Below are positions 10,478 to 17,510 of a stretch of DNA of 64,000 nucleotides, piece after piece. Source of the stretch: JBPOHE01 sp052035915 (GTDB taxonomy: Bacteria > Pseudomonadota > Gammaproteobacteria > Chromatiales > Chromatiaceae); the NCBI GenBank assembly GCA_052035915.1, contig JBPOHE010000059.1, forward strand, positions 21,992 to 85,991. The letters are read 5' to 3'. Below the pieces are notes generated by a model. That model was not told where the DNA came from. It made no database searches and worked only from the letters and a program-made list of their open reading frames with translations. A program made the position numbers and the translations under genes. The stretch's first letter is position 1, and each line of letters starts with the position of its first letter.

Positions 10478-11403
10478 GGCTCGTCGGGCAGGCGAAAGCC
10501 GGTCTTGAGCACGCGCTTGATCTCCTCGAGATCATCGCCCAAGCCTTGAACCCGCAGACTGTAGGTATCCAGGGTGAGGCCCAACTGTTTCTGCAAACGG
10601 TCGAAGCTATGCTGGGCATCGTCCATCTGCCGCACCAGGCTTTGCAGGGAACGGATCATCCCCGCCAGCTCATAGAGCACCGTGTCCTCCTGCACCTGGA
10701 ATTTGGGCGCCAGATAGTAGGTGGTGACCTGCTCCACACCGCTCACCAGATTGGTCTGCACATCGTTGAGTTTGATGTAGAAATAGTTGAAAAAGAGGTA
10801 GCAGAGGATGGCGGTGATGGTTGCCGAGGGGGCGGTAGAAAGACCATGCATCACCATACCCATGCCTTCGATGTTGACCGAGGTTTCGAGGATGTTGGAG
10901 GCACCTACCAGGGCGATGGCGAGGGAGACCACGGTACCGAACACCCCGTTGAGGATGAGCACATTGTTGATGAATCTCGGCAGGCCGTTGCGAGTGCTCT
11001 CTGTGGCCACCAGGGTGGAGGCCAGGGCGCCGTGGTTGATGGGGGCATGGGCCTCAAAGAGGCGCAGCATAGTGCGATAGCGACGGGCGATGATGGAATC
11101 CGCCGCCACCCGGCGCAAGGGCTCGGTATCCGGCTGCTCCAGGTTGCGCACGAAGCGCCGCAAGGCCGCCTCCTCTTCGGCATAGGAGGCCAGGATGCCG
11201 ATCAGACGCAGGACGCCGATGCCGAACAGCGCCAGGATGAAGCCATTGATGGCGTAGCCGGCCTGGGTGATCTGATTCTCGAAATATACCTGCCTGATAA
11301 AATCCAGGTTCCAATAGACCACGCCGCCAATCACGGCGGCAAACAGAATCATGCGCAACAACACATTGTTGCTGTAATAGCGGCGAAATTGGAGATTTTC
11401 CAA
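10474..11403 (-). CDS. MotA/TolQ/ExbB-like proton channel protein
   Basis: A 309-residue membrane protein with two N-terminal helices (VLLRMILFAAVIGGVVYW and YAINGFILALFGIGVLRL), a cytoplasmic stretch, then two more helices around 150-220 (NGVFGTVVSLAIALVGASNI; TAPSATITAILCYLFFNYFY). The GVFGTVVSLAIAL and LSTAPSATITAI segments match the third and fourth helices of the MotA/TolQ/ExbB family. A helical tail follows, with no long ZorA-type extension. It is the first gene of a two-gene operon with the coiled-coil partner. No flagellar, TonB or Zorya nuclease gene is near, so its load is unknown. Confidence 0.78.
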   Translation of the reverse strand: MENLQFRRYYSNNVLLRMILFAAVIGGVVYWNLDFIRQVYFENQITQAGYAINGFILALFGIGVLRLIGILASYAEEEAALRRFVRNLEQPDTEPLRRVAADSIIARRYRTMLRLFEAHAPINHGALASTLVATESTRNGLPRFINNVLILNGVFGTVVSLAIALVGASNILETSVNIEGMGMVMHGLSTAPSATITAILCYLFFNYFYIKLNDVQTNLVSGVEQVTTYYLAPKFQVQEDTVLYELAGMIRSLQSLVRQMDDAQHSFDRLQKQLGLTLDTYSLRVQGLGDDLEEIKRVLKTGFRLPDEP

Positions 11404-11528
11404 GCTCAGGGCCTCATTATCCGTGTCGATGGATAAACATTAGCTTTTATTAATATACTTGTAAAGATCGACGATTTGTCTCCCATCCTGTTCCGGGGAG
11501 ATAAGCCAACCACAAGGAAATCACAAGA

Positions 11529-12371
11529 TTGCGCCAGGAAACACCAACATCGCCCATTCCCGCCACCAAGACGCTGCGCCGCGCCGCCTTGGCCTGCCTG
11601 TTGGCCGAGTCTCCCGAGAGCAAATGCGCCCTCACTCTGGAAAGCGCGCTCGCCTGGAAATCCGGGGTACTCGGCTTGGCGGAGGAGGTACTGGAGGTGC
11701 CTTTACTCCCGGGAAGACCACCCCGTCCGCCATTGGTTCATCCCCGGGAATTGGCTCAGCGCAGCCTCAAGACCCTGGAGGGGCGCGCGGCGCTCATCCA
11801 TGCCGTCACCCATATCGAGTTCAGCGCCATCAATCTGGCCTGGGACGCCGTGGCCCGATTCGCAGGAATGCCCCGGGACTATTATGACGACTGGGTCAGG
11901 GTGGCGGCGGAAGAGGCCGCGCACTTTCGCATGTTGCAAGCGCGGTTACAGGATCTCGGCCATGACTATGGGGATTTTCCCGCCCACAACGGGCTCTGGT
12001 ACATGGCGCAGCGTACCGCCGATGATCTCTTGGCGCGTATGGCCATGGTGCCGCGGGTGTTGGAGGCGCGGGGGCTGGATGTCACCCCGGGGATGATCGC
12101 CCGTCTGCGTCAGGCGGGCGACCGGGAGACGGCGGAGTTGTTGGAGATCATCTGGCGGGAAGAGATCGGCCATGTGCAGGCCGGCAGCCGTTGGTTCCAC
12201 CATCTCTGCGCGCTCGCGGGCCAAGACCCGGAAGGGACCTATTTCGAACTCCTGGGTCAGTATCTGGATCATGGCATTCGCTGTCCGCTGCATCGAGGAG
12301 CACGGGCGGAGGCGGGGTTCAGTGAACCGGAGCTGGATCGGCTGGAGGCCTTGTGTGGAGGATATCCCTAA
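11529..12371 (+). CDS. DUF455 ferritin-like protein
   Basis: A 280-residue protein of the DUF455 family. It carries ferritin-like metal motifs on helices: HIEFSAINLAWDAV near residue 97, EEAAHFRML near 128-136 and WREEIGHVQAGSRWF near 215-229, in the Glu..Glu-x-x-His pattern of di-iron proteins. The start is TTG at 11529, with AAGGA about ten bases upstream; no ATG fits. It is transcribed away from the stator pair across a short gap. Relatives are often called tRNA-hydroxylase-like or rhamnose-related, but the function is unproven. Confidence 0.78.
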   Translation: MRQETPTSPIPATKTLRRAALACLLAESPESKCALTLESALAWKSGVLGLAEEVLEVPLLPGRPPRPPLVHPRELAQRSLKTLEGRAALIHAVTHIEFSAINLAWDAVARFAGMPRDYYDDWVRVAAEEAAHFRMLQARLQDLGHDYGDFPAHNGLWYMAQRTADDLLARMAMVPRVLEARGLDVTPGMIARLRQAGDRETAELLEIIWREEIGHVQAGSRWFHHLCALAGQDPEGTYFELLGQYLDHGIRCPLHRGARAEAGFSEPELDRLEALCGGYP

Positions 12372-12575
12372 CCCTGGCGTCGCCTCCCGTTGCCGACTCC
12401 GACGACCGTGAAGCGAGCCGGAACGAGGCCAACCCAGCGGCAACCGCGAATATCGCGCCGCCCGGTTTTGTATTAACATTTGCTAATTGATTGTGCGCCG
12501 CAAGGCGAAACTCCGGTTTCGGTAGCGCGGTTCACCTTCATCGGCTTCCCGAGTTGACATGACGAGGATCTAAGC

Positions 12576-13058
12576 GTGAGTACGAAAACCGAGCTGCACA
12601 TTGGCGCCGGCGTGGCTGGCTGGATATTGATATTGGTAGTCGTGGCCTTGGTCTACAGCTTCACGGTCGCCCGCTTCGCGGGGGTGGCCGGTTCCGCCCA
12701 GGTATCGTCCTCGGCGAATGAGCGTATCAAGCCTGTCGGCCAGGTGCAGCTCGCCGGATCGGCGGCCGTCACAACCGCGGCGCCGGCGGCCGCCGCGGCG
12801 GCTCCCACCACCGCGGCCGGCGGTGGCGAGGCCACCTACAACAAGGTCTGCCTGGTCTGTCATGGCGCCGGTGTGGCCGGTGCCCCCAAGCTGGGTGACA
12901 AGGAAGCCTGGGCACCCCGTATCGCCCAGGGGAACGAGGCCATGCTGAAAACCGCCATCGCCGGCAAGGGCGCCATGCCGCCACGCGGCACCTGTGCCAC
13001 CTGTTCCGACGACGAGCTGAAGGCCGCGATCGAATTCATGGTCTCCAAGGCCCAATAA
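12576..13058 (+). CDS. Membrane-anchored cytochrome c5 family protein
   Basis: A 160-residue monohaem cytochrome. One N-terminal membrane helix (AGWILILVVVALVYSFTVA) is uncleaved or an anchor, followed by an Ala/Pro/Thr-rich linker (about 65-87). The haem domain has CLVCH at about 93-97 and a distal Met in GAMPPRGTC. The CATC pair after it is the typical cytochrome c5 disulfide. It would carry electrons in the periplasm between respiratory complexes and an oxidase or sulfur enzyme. The start is GTG 12576 with GAGG nearby. It stands alone, with a GC-rich hairpin just downstream. Confidence 0.9.
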   Translation: MSTKTELHIGAGVAGWILILVVVALVYSFTVARFAGVAGSAQVSSSANERIKPVGQVQLAGSAAVTTAAPAAAAAAPTTAAGGGEATYNKVCLVCHGAGVAGAPKLGDKEAWAPRIAQGNEAMLKTAIAGKGAMPPRGTCATCSDDELKAAIEFMVSKAQ

Positions 13059-13070
13059 TTCAGCACTACC

Positions 13071-13095
13071 GCGGGTGGGCGTCGAGCCCGCCCGC
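13071..13095 (+). terminator. GC-rich hairpin after cytochrome gene
   Basis: The arms GCGGGTGGGC and GCCCGCCCGC (one mismatch) flank the loop GTCGA, 12 bases after the cytochrome stop codon. No U-run follows, so it may be a weak or Rho-assisted terminator. Confidence 0.4.
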
Positions 13096-13217
13096 TTCCC
13101 GTCGGTGGCGGGCGCAGAGCTTGTGAAGAAATCGGCGGCGCGATCCGATCACGGCATGACGTCCTCGCGCGCCTCTCGCCTCAACGCCAGTCTTCGGCCC
13201 GGATGTCGCCGGGCGGC

Positions 13218-13339
13218 TTCCGGGCATGGGCCTTTGTAGTCAATTTTTTGTTCTCTATTCGAGAACAATTCTGCTAAAAGAAGAGATATTGTTCTCTCTA
13301 GAAGAACGAAAAATAGCCATTTTCAACCGAGGCCCGGAA
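13218..13339 (+). repeat. GTTCTC/GAGAAC double-hairpin repeat, copy 2
   Basis: TTCCGGGC at the left and GCCCGGAA at the right bound two hairpins: TTGTTCTCTATTCGAGAACAA and ATTGTTCTCTCTAGAAGAAC. The inner spacer is AT-rich and lacks the CCATGG of copies 1, 3 and 7. The ATAGCCATTTTC stretch after hairpin two follows the family pattern. Confidence 0.75.
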
Positions 13340-13380
13340 AGCTGAGCCGTAGCCTACCCGGCTCGCCCTTTTATCCCCCC

Positions 13381-13490
13381 TAGGATGGGTGCAGCGGAGC
13401 GAAACCCATGGAGCCAACATCGACATCCCCATCCACCGTTTCCAACCAGGCCAAATTCGCATAACGATGGGTTAACACCCATCCTACCCG
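13381..13490. repeat. TAGGATGGGTG/CACCCATCCTA inverted-repeat unit
   Basis: TAGGATGGGTG at 13381 pairs with CACCCATCCTA at 13476-13486. The right part (CCGTTTCCAACCAGGCCAAA to the end) recurs near-identically at 28983-29035. This is a dispersed intergenic repeat of a kind often seen in large gammaproteobacterial genomes. Confidence 0.6.
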
Positions 13491-13538
13491 GCTATAAGCG
13501 CACCTACGGCCCTATTGGATTGTGATATGGGCGCGCCT

Positions 13539-13566
13539 GTAGGGGCGAATGGCCATTCGCCCCTAC
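13539..13566. repeat. 28-bp perfect palindrome
   Basis: GTAGGGGCGAATGG is followed directly by its exact reverse complement CCATTCGCCCCTAC. The sequence TATTGGATTGTGA occurs on both sides (about 13513 and 13591). It lies just upstream of an AT-rich orphan gene and may be a dispersed palindrome rather than an operator. Confidence 0.6.
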
Positions 13567-13652
13567 AAATCATGTTTCAATCCTTGTTCTATTGGATTGT
13601 GACATTACCCCGGAGAAGGTTATTCTTTTTGCGTGTTGCCGGAGTGGCGATT

Positions 13653-14174
13653 ATGGGAATAAGAATATTGTTTTTCTTTGCGATCATGATGCTCGATAGC
13701 GTATGGGCCATGGATTCGGAAAAGACTTATTTGATTAAGTTAATATTATTGAGTGAGCACGAAGAAAATGGCCTAGATACGCTAAGTTTCCAACGTAAAA
13801 ATATGTATTTGTTTGCTATGGCTAATCAACTGGATCGAGAAACACGCTTGCTGTGGCTAACAAGAGTTTCGCAAAAAATATCGGGTATAACGCAGAGATA
13901 CCAATGTAATTCGGGAGCGTTAGAGGTACTTGAAGAGTTGATAAATGCTAATAAAAGCACGGAGGTCGGAAAAGTTCAATACGAAGACAATCCGTACGAT
14001 TATTTTTACTCTCAACCAATTCATATCGACAAATGCAATTTGTTATTGGCTTATAAAGAGAAGATATTAAGAGATATTTTTCCGACATCAGGGGTTGGAA
14101 AACTAATGATATACGAGATGAAGGAGGGCAAGTTAAGACCCATATTAACGAAAAACATTGTCCATTTTGATTAG
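13653..14174 (+). CDS. AT-rich secreted orphan protein
   Basis: A 173-residue protein of unknown family. The N-terminus MGIRILFFFAIMMLDSVWA followed by MDSEKTY looks like a cleavable signal peptide, so the product is probably periplasmic. Two Cys (CNSG and DKCNL) could form a disulfide. The start at 13653 has GGAG eight bases upstream; a longer reading from 13515 runs through a palindrome and is unlikely. Base composition is clearly more AT-rich than neighbouring genes (many AAA, ATA and TTA codons), and the gene is bracketed by repeats. Both suggest recent acquisition. Confidence 0.6.
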   Translation: MGIRILFFFAIMMLDSVWAMDSEKTYLIKLILLSEHEENGLDTLSFQRKNMYLFAMANQLDRETRLLWLTRVSQKISGITQRYQCNSGALEVLEELINANKSTEVGKVQYEDNPYDYFYSQPIHIDKCNLLLAYKEKILRDIFPTSGVGKLMIYEMKEGKLRPILTKNIVHFD

Positions 14175-14178
14175 GGCC

Positions 14179-14365
14179 GTAGGTGCGATTAGCGTAGCGT
14201 AATCGCACGCACGAAAGCTACATTCCTCCGATTACGCTGTCGCTAATCGGAGCTACGCGGGCTTATGTTTTGACGGAAGCAGCACCATAGGTTGAGTTGG
14301 CGGACGTATCGCCAACCCAACATCTTGATGGCCCTCGCAAGATTGGGTTGCCAAACGGCGGCATC
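14179..14365. repeat. REP-like inverted repeats after orphan gene
   Basis: Two related hairpins occur: TGCGATTAGCGTAGCGTAAT-CGCA near 14183 and CCGATTACGCTGTCGCTAAT-CGG near 14228, followed by GTTGGCG..CGCCAAC and a second arm ATTGGGTTGCC by 14355. These are short extragenic palindromes of common proteobacterial type. Confidence 0.5.
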
Positions 14366-14399
14366 CAGTTCGGCGATGAGCCCTTCGTCGGCGTTAGAG

Positions 14400-14591
14400 T
14401 TAGAGATACCAGCTGGTGATTCCAGCCACCCTTTTGGCGATCCGCCGACCGAAGGGGGCGTAGCGTTGCTCCTGGCCGTCGAGTTCGATTGTGGTGAGGC
14501 TATGGTCCTGGTCGTAGCCCCAGGCGCCCGACTGGTGGAGGCTCCGGGTGCGGTTGCCGACGGCATCATAGCGGTAGCCCTTCAGGGGAAG
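14400..14591 (-). pseudogene. Rhs/YD-repeat protein remnant
   Basis: Reverse-strand translation from about 14591 gives LKGYRYDAVGNRTRSLHQSG, then WGYDQDHSLTTIELDG and RYAPFGRRIAKRV. The YDAVGNR and RYAPFGRRIAK blocks are hallmarks of Rhs/YD repeats, as found in polymorphic toxins. Only about 63 residues remain, ending at a stop codon, with no upstream continuation: the same frame stays open further but reads through the antisense of the TauE gene. This is a scar of a larger gene. Confidence 0.7.
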
Positions 14592-14799
14592 CTGATGGGT
14601 GGTAGGCGGGTGGCTGAGAAAATCCAAGTATGTTAGAATTTTCGCAATTAATATTTGGTTTTTATGCCTGTTGTTTTTCCGGCAAGAGGGCGATTCGTCC
14701 AGGAACTTTGGGTTCCGGGAGGATCGGTGGCACAACAGGCCGAGGGTTTTTCTGACCATCAACCGATCAATCCAGCCTACGGCAATCTGAGGCAGAACC

Positions 14800-15774
14800 A
14801 TGCATCGAATCAAGCCAGTATCCCTATTTCTTGGCGGGTTCCTCGTCTTTTTGGCGCTGGGTACGGCCTTGGCCGCCGGCGGCGATGCGGTCGCGACCCA
14901 GGTCCCGCCTGCCGCCGCTTCCTCCGGCCTACCATGGTGGGCCTGGCCCTTGATCCTCTTTGTGGTGACCTTCGCCCTGGGTATCGTGGCCGTGCTTGGC
15001 GGTGTGGGCGGCGGGGTGTTGTTCGTCCCCATCGTCGGCGGATTTTTCCCCTTCCACCTGGATTTTGTCCGCGGAGCCGGGCTGCTGGTGGCCCTCGCCG
15101 GTGCCCTGGCGGCCGGACCCGGCCTGCTGCGTAGCGGAATGGCGAATCTTAGGCTGGCCCTGCCTTTGGCGGTCATCGCTTCGGCCTCCGCCATCGTCGG
15201 GGCCATGATGGGTCTGGCGCTTCCCACCCATATCGTGCAGACCGCCCTGGGTCTCACCATCCTGGGTATCGTGGTGTTGATGTGGCTCGCCAAAAAATCC
15301 GAATTTCCCGAGGTGCCCCAGGCCGATTCCCTCTCCAGCGCCCTGAGGATCCATGGGATATATTTCGATGTGGCCAGCGGCAAGGAGATCGACTGGCGGG
15401 TGCACCGGACCCTGCAAGGCATGATCCTGTTCATCGTCATCGGCATCATGGCCGGCATGTTCGGTCTGGGCGCCGGTTGGGCGAACGTCCCGGTCCTGAA
15501 TCTGCTCATGGGGGCGCCGCTCAAGGTTTCCGTCTCCACCAGCAAATTCATGCTCTCCATCGTCGATACCTCCGCGGCCTGGGTCTATCTGAACCAGGGG
15601 GCGGTGTTGGCGATGATCGCCGTACCTTCCATCCTCGGCATCATGCTCGGCTCGCTGGTGGGTGTGGGGTTGTTGAAGAAGACCAAAGCCTCGGTGGTAC
15701 GTCGCATCGTCATCATCATGCTGCTGCTGGCCGGTCTGCGTGCCCTGCTCAAGGGGCTTGGTATTTGGAACTGA
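14800..15774 (+). CDS. TauE/SafE family sulfite/anion exporter
   Basis: A 324-residue membrane protein with eight or more predicted helices. TauE/SafE hallmarks are the Gly-rich GIVAVLGGVGGGVLFVPIVG in the first repeat and GIMAGMFGLGAGWANVPVLN in the second. The family exports sulfite, sulfonates or related anions. A signal-like N-terminus (residues 1-27) precedes an Ala/Pro-rich linker. It is followed after 17 bases by a small membrane protein and then a universal stress protein on the same strand, a likely operon. In a sulfur oxidiser the substrate may be sulfite, but this is inferred. Confidence 0.88.
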   Translation: MHRIKPVSLFLGGFLVFLALGTALAAGGDAVATQVPPAAASSGLPWWAWPLILFVVTFALGIVAVLGGVGGGVLFVPIVGGFFPFHLDFVRGAGLLVALAGALAAGPGLLRSGMANLRLALPLAVIASASAIVGAMMGLALPTHIVQTALGLTILGIVVLMWLAKKSEFPEVPQADSLSSALRIHGIYFDVASGKEIDWRVHRTLQGMILFIVIGIMAGMFGLGAGWANVPVLNLLMGAPLKVSVSTSKFMLSIVDTSAAWVYLNQGAVLAMIAVPSILGIMLGSLVGVGLLKKTKASVVRRIVIIMLLLAGLRALLKGLGIWN

Positions 15775-15791
15775 CGTTTCGGAGTACGCCC

Positions 15792-16217
15792 ATGGCCGCC
15801 TCACCGACCAACAAAGAGTACGCCACTTCAGAGCAACTGGCCTATGCGCAGGTGCTCGACTGGGGGATGAAGATCGGTTTCGTGATGGTCGTCTGCACCT
15901 TCGCCCTCTATGTCTTGGGGGTGGTGCCACCCCATATCCCCGTGGAGCAGTTGCCACAGTACTGGAGCATGCCGGTCAACAAGTATCTCCAGGCGGCAAA
16001 TGTGCACACCGGCTGGAGTTGGCTCGGCCTCATCGGCAAAGGCGATTTCATGAACTTTCTCGGCATCGCCTTCCTCTCGGCGGTGACCATCGGCTGTTAT
16101 CTGCGTATCCTGCCGATGCTGATTCGGGGTGGAGACAAGATTTTTTCTTTCATTGCCATTCTGGAAGTGTTGGTGTTGGTGCTCGCGGCTTCGGGTGTGC
16201 TGGTGGCCGGGCACTGA
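15792..16217 (+). CDS. Small three-helix membrane protein (DUF1634-like)
   Basis: A 141-residue protein with three likely membrane helices: VLDWGMKIGFVMVVCTFALY, FMNFLGIAFLSAVTIGCYL and FSFIAILEVLVLVLAASGVL. Size, helix number and position after TauE match the DUF1634-type partner often encoded beside TauE/SafE exporters. I cannot confirm the family from motifs. ATG 15792 lies 17 bases after the exporter stop, with GGAG upstream. It probably works with the exporter. Confidence 0.65.
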   Translation: MAASPTNKEYATSEQLAYAQVLDWGMKIGFVMVVCTFALYVLGVVPPHIPVEQLPQYWSMPVNKYLQAANVHTGWSWLGLIGKGDFMNFLGIAFLSAVTIGCYLRILPMLIRGGDKIFSFIAILEVLVLVLAASGVLVAGH

Positions 16218-16288
16218 GGTTTGGCCTGACCTGTCCCTAGCAACCCAGGCCCATTGGTGGCGAGTCGCATTGAACGGAGAATAAAGAG

Positions 16289-17134
16289 ATGACCGAACAA
16301 TTGTCACCCACGGGGCGGTTCGACCGGGTGTTGCTCGCTACCGATGGCTCGGACTTCAGCGCCGGGGCCGTTCGCGCCGGCATCGAACTGGCGCAGCGCT
16401 GTGGAACCAAGCTGAATGTCCTGACCATGGTGCTGACCAATCCCGAATACGCCGCCATCGCCCCCCAACTCGAGGAGCGCGCCGAGCTGGAGGCGTTGCA
16501 GATCATCGAGGGGGTGAAGACCCAGGCGGACGCCTTGGGGGTGACATGCGAGGGCCGGATCCGCCATGGCGAAGATCCGGCGCGGGAGATCATCGAGGAG
16601 GCGGAAAGCGGGCATTACGATCTCATTATCATGGGGCGTCGGGGCAAGCGTCGGCTGGCCCGCTGGATGGTCGGCCATGCCACGGTGCAGGTCATTGGCG
16701 GCGCCGCCTGCCCGGTGTTGGTGGTGCCCCGCGCCGCTTCCTTGCCGAATCGCCGCATCCTGCTGGCTACGGATGGCTCCCGCTACGGCGATGCGGCGGC
16801 CGCCGCCGCGGCCAGTCTGTCGAGTCATTGCCGTCTGCCGGTCTGCGTGATCTCGGTGATCAAGCCCGGCCATTCCGAGGCGCGTCGTGCCGAGGCCACC
16901 CAGGTGGTGGAACGCATCAGCCGTTTGTTGGCCCGGGAAGGCATCGAGGTCGAGGGGCGCGTGGGGGAAGGCCGTCCGGAAGAGGTGATTGCCGACACCG
17001 CCAAGTCTGTGGAGGCGGATCTGATCATCATGGGCAGCCACGGGCGAACCGGTTTCGAGCGCATCCTGTTGGGAAGCGTTTCCGAACGGGTCATCGGCTT
17101 GGCGGACTGCGCCACCCTGGTGGTGAGTCGCTGA
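16289..17134 (+). CDS. Tandem universal stress protein (two UspA domains)
   Basis: A 281-residue protein of two fused UspA domains (about 8-146 and 150-281). Each ends with the ATP-binding signature: IIMGRRGKRRLARWMVGHAT in the first and IIMGSHGRTGFERILLGSVS in the second, both near G-x2-G-x9-G-(S/T/H). The strands FDRVLLATDGSDFS and RRILLATDGSRYG begin each domain. Such proteins bind nucleotides and act in stress responses. AGAATAAAGAG precedes the ATG. It is the last gene of the TauE cluster, suggesting a stress-linked anion-handling set. Confidence 0.92.
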   Translation: MTEQLSPTGRFDRVLLATDGSDFSAGAVRAGIELAQRCGTKLNVLTMVLTNPEYAAIAPQLEERAELEALQIIEGVKTQADALGVTCEGRIRHGEDPAREIIEEAESGHYDLIIMGRRGKRRLARWMVGHATVQVIGGAACPVLVVPRAASLPNRRILLATDGSRYGDAAAAAAASLSSHCRLPVCVISVIKPGHSEARRAEATQVVERISRLLAREGIEVEGRVGEGRPEEVIADTAKSVEADLIIMGSHGRTGFERILLGSVSERVIGLADCATLVVSR

Positions 17135-17171
17135 CCGAGCCTCCGGCCAACAGCCCTGCTGGAGGCGCATA

Positions 17172-17390
17172 GCCTTGCCGCATAGATTCTTTATTTCCAC
17201 ATGGTCGTAGAACAGCCCTGAATTCGCGGCTGAGAGAAGGCTCCAAGAGGAATGTATCCTCACTCGACATTCCGGGCCTCGACGAAAAACGGCCATTTAC
17301 TGTTCTTGTTGCGAGAACAATATCTCCATGGAAGCGACATTGTTCTCTTATGGAGAACGAAAAACCGGGTAACCGCGCCCAGGCCCGGAA
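17172..17390 (-). repeat. GTTCTC/GAGAAC double-hairpin repeat, copy 3 with extended flank
   Basis: Read on the minus strand this copy has the same layout as copy 1: GTTCTC hairpin, ATTGTTCTC arm, CCATGG spacer, second hairpin, GGCCGTTTTTCGTCGAGGCC, CCCGGAA, then the flank with CCTCTTGGAGCCTTCTC and GGAAATAAAGAATCT. The core (17270-17390) has outer TTCCGGGC/GCCCGGAA ends. Copies 1 and 3 are therefore related over about 200 bases in opposite orientation. Confidence 0.75.
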
Positions 17391-17510
17391 GCGTCGAGAG
17401 GCGGATGGGCCGGCCACGACGGCCTCCCTCTCTCATGTCGACCGCCTAGGCTTTCTCAACCCGGATTCAGTCCGGAGTCACCACATCCTGCGAACCCATC
17501 GGCATCGGTA

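Noticed and set aside
9506..11403. Zorya defence system
   Set aside because: The channel lacks the long ZorA tail, the partner lacks OmpA, and no ZorC/ZorD/ZorE gene is adjacent.
14591..15560. Longer Rhs protein continuing upstream on the minus strand
   Set aside because: That open frame is the antisense of the TauE exporter gene; Rhs similarity stops near 14591.
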